Below are positions 33,746 to 42,472 of a stretch of DNA of 60,134 bases, one piece after another. The stretch's first letter is position 1. Every line of letters begins with the position of its first letter. Both the position numbers and the translations under genes were made by a program. Below the pieces are notes generated by a model, which was not told where the DNA came from, made no database searches, and was given only the letters and a program-made list of their open reading frames with translations. This DNA comes from Thioalkalivibrio sp. ALE31 (GTDB taxonomy: Bacteria; Pseudomonadota; Gammaproteobacteria; Ectothiorhodospirales; Ectothiorhodospiraceae): the NCBI RefSeq assembly GCF_000377405.1, contig NZ_KB905028.1, forward strand, positions 1-60,134, written 5' to 3'.

Positions 33746-35290
33746 TCAACGCCAGGGCGGATCCACGCCCTCCACACGATACTCGCGGCCCAGCGCGCGC
33801 AGCAGGCTGAAGCAGCAGAAGACCAGGATGATTGCCACTGGCAGCCCGGCGGTCAGGGAGCCGGTCTGCAGGCTGTCCAGCGCGCGCTCGCCGCCGACGA
33901 TCAGCAGCGTCGCGGCCACCGCGCCCTCGGTAATCCCCCAGATCACCCGCTGGCGCTTCGGCGAGTGCTTCGAGCCGCGCGAGATCAGTGCATCCACCAC
34001 GTAGGTGCCGGAGGCCGACGAGGTGATGAAGTAGGTCGCGATCAGCAGGGTCGCCACGCCAGAGGCGATCGTGGTCCAGGGCAGCTGCGCGAGGGTCGCG
34101 TACAGGGCCACGGTGGTGTCCTCGGCGACCGCCGCGGCGATGCCCGCGCCGTCGTCGAACAGCTCCATGTGCAATGCAGTGCCGCCGAAGATCGCCATCC
34201 AGGCGAACACGAACAGGCTGGGCAGGGCGAGCACGCCGACGATGAACTCGCGGATGGTGCGCCCGCGCGAGATGCGCGCGATGAAGATGCCGACGAACGG
34301 CGACCAGGCGATCCACCACGCCCAGTAGAACATGGTCCAGTCCTTCTGCCACTGCGAACCGCCGATGGCGTCGGTGTGCAGGCTGAGCTGGATGATCTGC
34401 TGCAGATAGCCGCCGGTGGAGTCGAGGAAGAAGCGCAGGATGAACAGCGTCGGCCCGGCGATCAGCACGAACAGCATGAAGCTGATCGCCAGCACCAGGT
34501 TGAACACGCTGACCCACTTCAGCCCGCGATCGAGCCCGGAGATCACCGACAGCACTGCCACCGCGGTGATCGCGGTAATGATGCCCACCTGCCACCAGTG
34601 CGAGACCGGCATGTCGACCAGCACGTTGAGCCCGGTATTGAGCTGCATCGCCCCGAACCCCAGCGAAGTCGCCAGCCCGAACAGGGTGCCGAACACCGCG
34701 AGGATGTCGATCACATGCCCGATCGGGCCGTAGATGCGATCCCCCAGCAGCGGGTAGAAGATCGAGCGGATGGTCAGCGGCAGGCGGTGCCGGAAGCTGA
34801 AATAGGCGACCGACAGCCCCAGCACCACGTACACCGCCCAGGCATGCAGGCCCCAGTGGAAGAAGGTGTAGACCATCGCCTGGCGCGCGGCCGCGTCGGT
34901 CTCGCCATCGCCGGTCGGCGGGTGCTGGTAGTGCAGGATCGGCTCGGCCACACTCCAGAACACGAGGCCAATCCCCATACCGGCGGAGAACAGCATCGCG
35001 AACCAGGCAGCGAAACCGAACTCCGGCCGGTCGTCCGGCTGCCCCAGCCGGATCACGCCATAGCGGCTGAAACCCAGCCAGATCAAAAAGCCAAGGAAGA
35101 AGGTCACCACCAGCAGGTAGCCCCAGCCGAGATACTCGGTGATAAAGCCGTGGATGCTGGCGAACACCTCGCTGGCCGTGGACGGGAAGATCACCCCGAA
35201 GGCGACGAACACCACCACCATGATCGCGGAGGCAGTGAACACCGTCGGGTTCACCGTGGCGAAGAAGGCCTCCGGGCGATAGTCATTCAT
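33746..35290 (-). CDS. BCCT-family betaine/choline/carnitine-type transporter
   Basis: A 514-residue carrier with twelve helices. The BCCT signatures are present: EFGFAAWFAMLFSAGMGIGLVFWSVAEPILHY, FFHWGLHAWAVYVVLGLSVAYFSFRHRLPLTIRSIFYPLLG and WTMFYWAWWIAWSPFVGIFIARISRGRTIREFI, which holds the aromatic box for quaternary amines. The C-terminal tail is short, without a long osmosensor domain. In a halophile it would import glycine betaine or a similar solute. It stands tail to tail with the PII-like genes and 24 bases before the PEBP gene end. Confidence 0.93.
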   Translation of the reverse strand: MNDYRPEAFFATVNPTVFTASAIMVVVFVAFGVIFPSTASEVFASIHGFITEYLGWGYLLVVTFFLGFLIWLGFSRYGVIRLGQPDDRPEFGFAAWFAMLFSAGMGIGLVFWSVAEPILHYQHPPTGDGETDAAARQAMVYTFFHWGLHAWAVYVVLGLSVAYFSFRHRLPLTIRSIFYPLLGDRIYGPIGHVIDILAVFGTLFGLATSLGFGAMQLNTGLNVLVDMPVSHWWQVGIITAITAVAVLSVISGLDRGLKWVSVFNLVLAISFMLFVLIAGPTLFILRFFLDSTGGYLQQIIQLSLHTDAIGGSQWQKDWTMFYWAWWIAWSPFVGIFIARISRGRTIREFIVGVLALPSLFVFAWMAIFGGTALHMELFDDGAGIAAAVAEDTTVALYATLAQLPWTTIASGVATLLIATYFITSSASGTYVVDALISRGSKHSPKRQRVIWGITEGAVAATLLIVGGERALDSLQTGSLTAGLPVAIILVFCCFSLLRALGREYRVEGVDPPWR

Positions 35291-35314
35291 GCCGCCGCCT
35301 CCCCGCTGGCCGGA

Positions 35315-35785
35315 TCAGCCCGACGCATCGGAATCCGTGCCCTCGTCCGCGGAGCACAGCGCCCCGGTGAGATCCGCCTGGTCCAGCACGTGCCCCTCGG
35401 CCACGACATCGAACTGGCTGCGGGTCGCCCCCGCCTCCAGCTCCAGCTCGACATCCAGCGCCAGCAGGCGGAAGCGGTAGTGATGACAGCCCTCCGGCGG
35501 CACCGGGCCGAGGTAGCCGACCTTGCCGAAGGCATCCATCCCCACGCGCCCCTCGCGGGGCAGGTGCAGGGCATCCACACAATGCGTATCCGGCGGCAGG
35601 TTCCAGACCAGCCAGTGGGTGACCTCCCCCAGCGGCGAATCCAGGTCCTCCAGGATCAGCGCGAGGCTGCGCGCGCCCGCCGGCACCTCGCGGATCTCCA
35701 GCTGCGGCAGCTCGTTGGCATCCCGCGCCGAGACCTCGATCGGCATCCGTTCTCCATCGGTAAAGGCCGGACTGCTCAATCGCAT
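35315..35785 (-). CDS. YbhB/YbcL (PEBP, Raf kinase inhibitor-like) family protein
   Basis: A 156-residue cytoplasmic protein with the PEBP fold: RLSSPAFTDGERMPIEVSARD at the start, ARSLALILEDLDSPLGEVTHWLVWNLPP with the conserved D-P-[LD]-H pattern (here DSPLG...THW), and GYLGPVPPEGCHHYRFRLLALDVELEL, close to the family GPCPPxGxHRYxFxLYALD. Function in bacteria is not known. GGAGGA nine bases before the ATG at 35785 decides the start. It ends 24 bases upstream of the BCCT start and probably shares its transcript. Confidence 0.9.
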   Translation of the reverse strand: MRLSSPAFTDGERMPIEVSARDANELPQLEIREVPAGARSLALILEDLDSPLGEVTHWLVWNLPPDTHCVDALHLPREGRVGMDAFGKVGYLGPVPPEGCHHYRFRLLALDVELELEAGATRSQFDVVAEGHVLDQADLTGALCSADEGTDSDASG

Positions 35786-35939
35786 GGCCCGCATCCTCCT
35801 CCATGACCCGGTTACAGGCTCGCCCGCGGCCGAGGGCGGGTCAAGCCGTGCGCCCGACAACCCGCGGCCACATTGATCGGGATCAAGTCCCGGGCCGTTG
35901 CTTGCCCATCACACCCGCGTCGCGCGTACACTTCACCGT

Positions 35940-37340
35940 ATGGCAAAGCTGACCTTTCAGGGGGCGACCGGCGAGGTCACCGGATCGCGTTATCTCCTCG
36001 AGACCGACGACGCCCGCATCCTGCTGGAATGCGGGATGTACCAGGGCAACAGTGATGCGGACGAGGCGAACCGCGCCCCGCTCGCCGAGCTGGCGGAAAG
36101 CCTCGACGCGGTGGTGTTGTCGCACGGCCACCTCGACCACTCGGGGCTCCTGCCCAAGCTGGTGCGCGACGGCTACCGCGGCCCGATCTACTGCACGCCG
36201 GGCACCGAGGAACTGCTCGAGATCATGCTCGAGGATGCCGCGTTCGTGATGAGCAAGGACATCGAGTGGGAGAACAAGTGGCGCCGGCGCGCGGACAAGC
36301 CGCTGCTGGAGCCGGTCTATGACATCGACGACGTCGCCACCACCCTCGGGCTGTGCGAGGCCGTGCCCTACGGCCAGGCGCGCAAGATCGCGGGCGGGAT
36401 TGGCCTGACCTTTCGCGATGCCGGGCATATCCTCGGCTCCGCGATCGTGGACCTGATCGTGCCCGCTGGCGGTCGCGACCGGCATCTGGTGTTCTCGGGC
36501 GATCTCGGCAATGCCGACGCCGTGCTGATGCACGAGCCCGCGCGCCCGGAACACGCCGACCACGTGCTGCTGGAGAGCACCTACGGCGACCGCGACCACC
36601 GCCCGATGGAGGAGACGGTCGAGGAGTTCGCGCAGGTGCTGGCCGAGGCCGACAAGAGCGGCGGCAACGTGCTGATCCCGGCCTTCGCGGTCGGCCGCAC
36701 CCAGGAGGTCCTCTACCACCTGAGCATGTTGCACCACGCCGGGCGCCTGCCGCAGCAAAAGGTCTTCCTCGACAGCCCGATGGCGATCAAGGTCACCGAG
36801 CTGTACGCCCGCCTGCGCCGAACGCTGGACCCGGAGGACATGGACCGGCTGCACCAGGCCGCGAATGGGGATCCGGCTGCCTACCTGCCCGGGCTGCAGG
36901 TCTGTCGCACGGTGGAAGAATCCATGGCGATCAACCGCATCACGGGCGGCGCGATCATCATCGCCGGCTCCGGCATGTGCAATGGCGGGCGCATCCGCCA
37001 CCACATGAAGTACAACCTGTGGCGGCGCGAGGCGCATCTGGTGATCGTCGGCTTCCAGGCCGCCGGCACGCTCGGGCGGCGTCTGGTGGACGGCGCCGAG
37101 AAGGTCAAGCTGCTGGGCGACGAGGTCGCGGTGAACGCCAAGATCCATACCCTGGGAGGCTTTTCCGCTCACGCCGGGCGCAGCCAGCTGCTCGACTGGG
37201 CACGCGGCTTTCAGGACCAGCCGGTGTTCCATCTGGTCCACGGCGAGCCGGAGGCGCGCGAGGCCCTGGCCGCCGGCCTGCGTGACGAGCTGGGGGCCGA
37301 GGCGCGTGTGCCCGCCTTCGGCGAGACCATCACCCTGTAA
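35940..37340 (+). CDS. MBL-fold beta-CASP RNA nuclease
   Basis: A 466-residue metallo-beta-lactamase protein of the beta-CASP group (CPSF/YSH1-like). The metal motif is LSHGHLDHSGLLP near residue 56; later come LENT-like ESTYGDRDHR, the beta-CASP segment NVLIPAFAVGRTQEVLYHL, GSGMCNGGRIRHHMKYNLW, and the RNA-specificity domain KIHTLGGFSAHAGRSQLLDWA with HGEPEAREALA at the end. Such enzymes process RNA by endo- or exonuclease action. It is the first of three plus-strand genes ending with an RNA ligase, 21 bases before the Na/Pi carrier. Confidence 0.92.
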   Translation: MAKLTFQGATGEVTGSRYLLETDDARILLECGMYQGNSDADEANRAPLAELAESLDAVVLSHGHLDHSGLLPKLVRDGYRGPIYCTPGTEELLEIMLEDAAFVMSKDIEWENKWRRRADKPLLEPVYDIDDVATTLGLCEAVPYGQARKIAGGIGLTFRDAGHILGSAIVDLIVPAGGRDRHLVFSGDLGNADAVLMHEPARPEHADHVLLESTYGDRDHRPMEETVEEFAQVLAEADKSGGNVLIPAFAVGRTQEVLYHLSMLHHAGRLPQQKVFLDSPMAIKVTELYARLRRTLDPEDMDRLHQAANGDPAAYLPGLQVCRTVEESMAINRITGGAIIIAGSGMCNGGRIRHHMKYNLWRREAHLVIVGFQAAGTLGRRLVDGAEKVKLLGDEVAVNAKIHTLGGFSAHAGRSQLLDWARGFQDQPVFHLVHGEPEAREALAAGLRDELGAEARVPAFGETITL

Positions 37341-37361
37341 CGCCGCATCCCCACAGCTGCG

Positions 37362-39032
37362 ATGCCGGAGGCCGAAGCCGTCAGCACCTACGCCCTGATC
37401 GCCGGTTTTCTCGGCGGTCTCGGCCTGTTCCTGCTCGGGATGACCCTGCTGACCGACGGCCTGAAGACCGCCGGCGGCAAGGCGTTGCAGCATATCCTCG
37501 GGCAATGGACCCGCACCCGGCCGCGCGCCCTCGCCTCGGGCATGGGCGTGACCGCACTGGTGCAGTCCTCCAGCGCGGTCACCGTGGCCACCATCGGCTT
37601 CGCCAACGCCGGCCTGCTGACGCTCGGACAGTCGGTCTGGGTGATCTTCGGCTCTAACGTCGGCACCACCATGACCGGCTGGCTGGTCGCGCTGATCGGC
37701 TTCAACATCCGCATCGAGGCCTTCGCCCTGCCGGCGATCGGCATCGGCGCCCTGCTCTACCTGTTCATGAAGGCCGCGCGGCCGCGCTACCTGGGCCTGG
37801 CCCTGGCCGGCTTCGGGTTGCTGTTCTTCGGCATCGACGTACTGCGCGAGGCCTTCGAGGGGCTTAGTGCCACCTTCGACCTCGGCGCGCTGGCCCGCCC
37901 CGGCTTCCTCGGGCTGGTCATCATGGTCGGCATCGGCGCGCTGCTGACCGTGCTGATGCAGAGCTCCTCGGCCTCCATGGCCATGGCCCTGACCGCCGCG
38001 ATGAGCGGTGCGGTCCCGCTGGAGGCGGCCGCCGCGGCCGTGATCGGCGCCAACCTCGGCACCACGGTCAAGGCGCTGCTGGTGGTGATCGGCGCGACCC
38101 CGAACGCCAAGCGCGTCGCCGCAGCCCATGTGATCTTCAACGGCCTGACCGCAATCGTCGCGCTGCTGATCCTGCCCTGGTTCCTGGCCGCGATCGCCTG
38201 GATCTGGGGCAGCACCGGCGAGGCCCCGGCCCCGGCGGTGCTGCTGGCGCTGTTCCATACCGCGTTCAACCTGCTGGGCGTGGCGCTGATGGTCCCGGTC
38301 GCCCCGCCGATGATCCGCTGGCTGCAGGGCCGCTTCCGCACCATCGAGGAAGACATCGCCCGGCCCCGGTATCTGGACCGCAGCAGCTCCGGGGTCCCGG
38401 ATCTCGCCCTGCAGTCGCTGATCCAGGAGACCGAACGCCTGGCCGATATCGGCCATTCGATGGCACGCGAGGCCTTGCAGGCCACCCCGCCAGCTGCCGG
38501 CATCCTCGATCGCCGGCGCCTGGCCGCGGAGCAGCTCACCCAGGCCATTGCCGAGTTCGCGGCGCACACGGCCAACCACCCGATGCCGGAACAGGTCGGG
38601 CACGGCATCGCCGAGGCCGTGCGCATCGCCCGCTACCACCGCGAGGTCGCCATACTGGCCGACGAGATCGCCGACCTGCGCCGCCAGTCCAGCGGCGAGG
38701 AGCGCCCGATCGTGACCGAGCAGCGCCGCGCCTGGCAGGAACAGGCGATACGCGCCCTGGACCTGTGCAATCTGGAGGCGGACGACGGCGACAATGGCCA
38801 TGATCTGGCCGCCGCCGAGGCCGTGGACGCGGTGGAAACCACCTACGCCGAACTGAAGGCCGCCCTGCTGCGCGAGGGCACCTTCGGCTCGCTGAGCATG
38901 GCCGAGATGGAACGCCAGCTGCGGATCATCAGCATGGCGCGGCGCCTGGTCACTCAGGCGGCCAAGGCGCGTCACCACACCGAGGCGCTGAAAGACCAGA
39001 TCCGGGGGCTGCGCAAGGGAAACACGGATTGA
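37362..39032 (+). CDS. Na/Pi cotransporter family protein with PhoU-like tail
   Basis: A 556-residue protein. Residues 10-300 form the NptA/YjbB-type membrane part with both inverted-repeat signatures: ALVQSSSAVTVATIGFANAGLL (about residue 67) and VLMQSSSASMAMALTAAMSGAVPL (about 205), and GANLGTTVKALL. Residues 340-550 are helical and acidic, like PhoU domains. It would move phosphate with sodium, importing or exporting. It sits between the beta-CASP nuclease and the RNA ligase, with no visible link to RNA. Confidence 0.92.
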   Translation: MPEAEAVSTYALIAGFLGGLGLFLLGMTLLTDGLKTAGGKALQHILGQWTRTRPRALASGMGVTALVQSSSAVTVATIGFANAGLLTLGQSVWVIFGSNVGTTMTGWLVALIGFNIRIEAFALPAIGIGALLYLFMKAARPRYLGLALAGFGLLFFGIDVLREAFEGLSATFDLGALARPGFLGLVIMVGIGALLTVLMQSSSASMAMALTAAMSGAVPLEAAAAAVIGANLGTTVKALLVVIGATPNAKRVAAAHVIFNGLTAIVALLILPWFLAAIAWIWGSTGEAPAPAVLLALFHTAFNLLGVALMVPVAPPMIRWLQGRFRTIEEDIARPRYLDRSSSGVPDLALQSLIQETERLADIGHSMAREALQATPPAAGILDRRRLAAEQLTQAIAEFAAHTANHPMPEQVGHGIAEAVRIARYHREVAILADEIADLRRQSSGEERPIVTEQRRAWQEQAIRALDLCNLEADDGDNGHDLAAAEAVDAVETTYAELKAALLREGTFGSLSMAEMERQLRIISMARRLVTQAAKARHHTEALKDQIRGLRKGNTD

Positions 39033-39063
39033 TGCACACGCTCGCGTTGGCAATGGAGAACGC

Positions 39064-40167
39064 ATGATCGACCGGGACACGCTGCAGGACGCGATCGCGA
39101 ACCACCGGGCTGAGGCCCTGACCTTTGACGGGCTGGAATACGCCCGGCTGCTGGAACCGGTGAACCACTACCCGCGTGGTTCCGTGGTGCTGCCGGACGG
39201 CTCGGTGGTGCCCGGCTACCCGGCCATTGGGCGGATCCAGTCACTGGAGGCCGGCTTGCCGCGCCAGTTCGAGCAGCCGTTCTGGGCGGAGGAAAAGATC
39301 GACGGCTTCAACGTGCGCATCCTGCGCCGGGACGGCCGGGTCTACGCCTTCAGTCGGGGCGGTTTCGTCTGCGCCTTCAGCACCGACCGGGTGCCCGATT
39401 TCGTGGACCTCGGGGTGTTCGACGCCGAGCCCGACCTGGTGCTGTGCGCGGAGATCGCCGGACCGGACACCCCCTACCTGGAAGGCTCCACGCCGCGCGT
39501 GGCACAGGATGTTGGCCTGTTCGTGTTCGACCTGATGCGGCTCGGCCGCCCCGGCTTCGTGCCGCAGGACGAGAAATTCGCCCTGATGGAACGCCACCAG
39601 CTACCCCCGGCACCCCTGCACGGACGGTTCACGCCCGCGGACAGCGCAGCACTGGGACGCCTGATCCGACAACTGGATGCGGAGGGGGCCGAAGGGCTGG
39701 TACTGAAGACCGCGGACGGCCAGCACCGCGCCAAGTACGTGGCCGGGGGCTCCTGCATCAACGACATCCGGGTGTGTTCCGAGCAGCTGCTGGACCTGCC
39801 GCCGGAATACTTCACCAACCGCCTGACCCGCCTGGCGGTGTTCCTCGCGGAGCATCCCCCCACCGAACCTGCCGCCGTGGAAAGGGAACTGGGCGAGGCC
39901 CTGCTGTCCGGACTGGCAACCGCAGTGGACAAGAGCCGGCGCGAGGGACGCGTCGGCCATACCTACCGCTGCCGCTTTCGCGAGCGCGCGGGGGCGCAGC
40001 GCTTTGTCGACCACATGCAGGCAACCGGCGGGCGCCACGTGCGCTTCCTGCCGGGCACCCCGCGTCAGGAAGAAAGCGGCTACTGGCTGCTGGAGTTCGA
40101 ACGCCTGTTCGACCGCATCACCGGCACCCTCGCCTCCGCCCTGGCCGGAGACCGGCAATACGACTGA
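39064..40167 (+). CDS. ATP-dependent RNA ligase, Rnl3 (Pab1020) family
   Basis: A 367-residue nucleotidyltransferase. Motif I is EEKIDGFNVRI with the adenylate-accepting Lys78; motif III is near LVLCAEIAG, motif IIIa near VGLFVFDLMRLG, motif IV EGAEGLVLKTADG and motif V HRAKYVAGGS. After that comes the C-terminal dimer domain typical of archaeal Rnl3 ligases (Pab1020, MthRnl), which seal or circularise single-stranded RNA. Bacterial members are less common. ATG at 39064, 31 bases after the Na/Pi gene. The PIN-domain partner gene faces it from the other side. Confidence 0.9.
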   Translation: MIDRDTLQDAIANHRAEALTFDGLEYARLLEPVNHYPRGSVVLPDGSVVPGYPAIGRIQSLEAGLPRQFEQPFWAEEKIDGFNVRILRRDGRVYAFSRGGFVCAFSTDRVPDFVDLGVFDAEPDLVLCAEIAGPDTPYLEGSTPRVAQDVGLFVFDLMRLGRPGFVPQDEKFALMERHQLPPAPLHGRFTPADSAALGRLIRQLDAEGAEGLVLKTADGQHRAKYVAGGSCINDIRVCSEQLLDLPPEYFTNRLTRLAVFLAEHPPTEPAAVERELGEALLSGLATAVDKSRREGRVGHTYRCRFRERAGAQRFVDHMQATGGRHVRFLPGTPRQEESGYWLLEFERLFDRITGTLASALAGDRQYD

Positions 40168-40171
40168 GCCC

Positions 40172-40191
40172 TTCGCCTGCTTGCAGGCGAA
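40172..40191. terminator. Hairpin between the RNA ligase and PIN genes
   Basis: TTCGCCTGCTTGCAGGCGAA is a perfect hairpin with eight-pair arms and a CTTG loop, located just behind the RNA ligase stop codon. No T-run follows, so a terminator role is possible, not certain. Confidence 0.5.
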
Positions 40192-40217
40192 CTCGGGAAA
40201 GGCCCCGACTTGCGGCC

Positions 40218-40817
40218 TCAGGCTCCGCCCTGACCGGGGATGCCCGACTCGGAGAGGTTCTCCATCACCTGGCGCAGGTAGTCGGCGGTGACCAGCTTGA
40301 TGCCCATGCGGTTGCCCAGCTTGCGCATGCCCTCGTCGGCGCTGGCCAGCTCGGCATCCAGCTCCATCGCCAGCAGCACGGCATCGACATCCTCGCGCGA
40401 GTCCACCAGGCCTTTGCGCATCGCCTCGCGGAAACGCTCGCGCAGCTGCGTGATCAGCTCCGGGCGCAGCGACTCGGCCGCCCCGGCTTGGCGCGTGTGT
40501 TCCTCGGCGATGCGCAGGCCGCGGTCGATGCGGGTACGCACCTCGTCGATGAACTCGTAGAGGATGTCGCTCGGCAGGGTCAGGGCGAAACGCCGCGGGG
40601 AGCGCACCCAGACCACGGTCTCGAAGTCGGCCGCCAGGGCCTCGAGGTCGCGCATGCCGCGAAACTCCTCGTACACGGACAGCGGCATGTAGAACTCGGC
40701 GGGGCAGTGGCGCGCCAGGTTGAGAAAGGTCCGCAGGATGTCCTCGGGGTCCTCGCCGAACTGCCCGGCCACATGCGGGTTGGTAAAGACGCTGGTATCC
40801 AGCACGAATCGGCGCAT
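40218..40817 (-). CDS. RNA ligase partner protein, PIN domain (MJ0950 type)
   Basis: A 199-residue protein with a PIN-type nuclease start RRFVLDTSVFTNPHVAGQFGEDPEDILRTFLNLAR (first acidic residue Asp7), an EEFRGM segment, REDVDAVLLAMELDAELASADEGMRKLGNRMG (further acidic residues) and IKLVTADYLRQV. This is the pattern of the 'RNA ligase partner' family that accompanies Rnl3 ligases in archaea and some bacteria. The ATG at 40817 is preceded by GGAGG. It is convergent with the ligase gene, 50 bases away, not cotranscribed. The upstream open frame to 40910 is in the promoter gap. Confidence 0.88.
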   Translation of the reverse strand: MRRFVLDTSVFTNPHVAGQFGEDPEDILRTFLNLARHCPAEFYMPLSVYEEFRGMRDLEALAADFETVVWVRSPRRFALTLPSDILYEFIDEVRTRIDRGLRIAEEHTRQAGAAESLRPELITQLRERFREAMRKGLVDSREDVDAVLLAMELDAELASADEGMRKLGNRMGIKLVTADYLRQVMENLSESGIPGQGGA

Positions 40818-40942
40818 CACGACCTCCTGTCGGCTCCCTTCATCATCGGCAGGGGCCGGCAGCCCGTCAACCGGCCCGCGACACCCCGCCCGTGCCAACG
40901 CCTGTGGCATAATCGGCGCGTCTTTACCCAGCCGGACACGGA

Positions 40943-41800
40943 TTGCCCTTGGCCACCCGAGCGGAAGTCGAAAAATTCCTGGAGCGCCTGCGCGAGGACC
41001 TCGAACGTCACCAGATCGAGATCCCGACCCTGCCCGATGTCTCGGTGCAGGCGCTGTTCATCACCCAGGACGAATCCAGCTCCATCGCCGATCTGGTCAA
41101 CCTGATCTCGCGCGACACGGCCCTGGCTTCGCGCCTGGTGCGCCATGCCAACAGCCCGGCCTACCGGGGGCTGACCCGCTGCGCCACCATCCGTTCTGCG
41201 GTGACCCGCCTGGGCATGGAACGCGCCCGCCAGACCATCATCGCGCTGTCCATGAAGGAGGTCTTCCAGAGCGGGAACGAGGCCATCCGCATCCGGATGG
41301 AGGAGCTGTGGAACCACAGCCTGGAGGTGGCGATCATCAGCTACCTGCTGGCCCGTCGCCACCCCCATCTGGACCCGGACACCGCCCTGCTCGCCGGGCT
41401 GGTTCACGACATCGGCATGATCCCGATCCTGCGCCGCGCCGAGAAGACCCAGGAGATCTACGAGGATCCACGCGCCCTGCAGGCCGCGGCCGATGCCGCG
41501 CACGTCGCCATCGGCCGCGCGATGCTGAAGAACTGGAACTTCGAGCCGGAGATCATCCGCGCCGTGGCCGAACACGAAAACCTCAAGCGCGAGCCGGAGG
41601 AAGGCGAACCGGTCAATTACAGCGACATTCTGCAGGCCGCCAACATCGAGAGCCACAACGCCACCCGGCATCGACTGGCCCATATCGACCGCAGCTCGGT
41701 CGCCTCCATCCGCCGTCTGGCGGCCAAGCCCGGCACCACCCGCCTGAACTGGGAAGACGACGCAATCGGCCTGGAACACGTCAACCAGATGATCGAATGA
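40943..41800 (+). CDS. HDOD-domain signalling protein
   Basis: A 285-residue protein that is one HDOD domain: IEIPTLPDVSVQALFITQDESSSIADLVNLISRDTALASRLVRHANSPAYRG at the start, the core RSAVTRLGMERARQTIIALSMKEVF, ELWNHSLEVAIISYLLARR and GLVHDIGMIPILRRAE, where HD residues remain in LVHDIG. HDOD proteins are usually non-enzymatic output or scaffold modules in signalling and motility. No ATG fits; the start is TTG at 40943 or 40949. It is divergent from the PIN gene and leads to the BLUF gene 53 bases downstream. Confidence 0.88.
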   Translation: MPLATRAEVEKFLERLREDLERHQIEIPTLPDVSVQALFITQDESSSIADLVNLISRDTALASRLVRHANSPAYRGLTRCATIRSAVTRLGMERARQTIIALSMKEVFQSGNEAIRIRMEELWNHSLEVAIISYLLARRHPHLDPDTALLAGLVHDIGMIPILRRAEKTQEIYEDPRALQAAADAAHVAIGRAMLKNWNFEPEIIRAVAEHENLKREPEEGEPVNYSDILQAANIESHNATRHRLAHIDRSSVASIRRLAAKPGTTRLNWEDDAIGLEHVNQMIE

Positions 41801-41853
41801 ACCCCGCGGGGCGCGGGCGGTCTTCTTCATATCGCCCCGGAACGGACGCCCGC

Positions 41854-42435
41854 ATGCCCGCCATTCTCCAGCTCGTCTACGCCTCGCGCGCCACGTTTCC
41901 CGAAACCGCCTCCAGCCAGGGCATCGAACCCGAGGTCAGCCGTATCCTGATGCAGTCGCGCCAGAACAACCCGCGCGGCGGGATCGTGGGCGCGCTCTAT
42001 TACGGGGATGGCCACTTCTTCCAGTGCCTGGAGGGCGAGCCGGATACGGTACGGGAAACCCTCGACCGCATCCGCCGCGACGAACGCCACGAGGAGGTCC
42101 GTGTGCTGCGCGAACAGTCACTGGACGACCCCGGCTTCGGGGAATGGTCGATGAAATACGTTCCAGCGGCCGTGGACGTCCGGCAGCTGCTGCAACGTTT
42201 CGGCCAGCGCCAGTTCGACCCGTTCGCCTTCGACAACGACCGCATCGACGCGATGCTGGACCTGCTGCGCCAAGGCCGCGATACCACCCACGGCGTAGCT
42301 GCGAGCTCCACCGCTTCCAACCCGGGAGATGCCACCCCTGGCGCAAGCCGTGCCCTGCTCGGGGTCGGCCTGGTCACGGTGGCGATCGTGCTCGGCGTGA
42401 TCGGAGCCGCGACCTACCTGCTCGTCACGTCGTAG
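41854..42435 (+). CDS. BLUF-domain blue-light photoreceptor with C-terminal membrane helix
   Basis: A 193-residue protein. Residues 1-100 are a BLUF flavin domain with all photocycle residues: Tyr9 in LQLVYASRAT, Asn39 in SRQNNPRGGIVGALYYGDGHFFQ, Gln57 at the end of that segment, and Trp98-Ser-Met100 in GEWSM. The spacings Asn-Gln 18 and Gln-Trp 41 equal those of AppA. Residues 105-160 are helical and polar, and the last 25 (LLGVGLVTVAIVLGVIGAATYLL) form one membrane helix. Most short BLUF proteins are soluble, so the anchor is unusual. It lies between the HDOD gene and the end of the GGDEF gene. Confidence 0.92.
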   Translation: MPAILQLVYASRATFPETASSQGIEPEVSRILMQSRQNNPRGGIVGALYYGDGHFFQCLEGEPDTVRETLDRIRRDERHEEVRVLREQSLDDPGFGEWSMKYVPAAVDVRQLLQRFGQRQFDPFAFDNDRIDAMLDLLRQGRDTTHGVAASSTASNPGDATPGASRALLGVGLVTVAIVLGVIGAATYLLVTS

Positions 42436-42472
42436 AGACCTCGGGACATACCGGCAGCCCGGCCCGCCGCCT

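Noticed and set aside
35883-39080. A 1065-codon open frame on the minus strand across the beta-CASP and Na/Pi genes
   Set aside because: Antisense shadow of two well-recognised plus-strand genes; low-complexity His/Gln/Gly composition.
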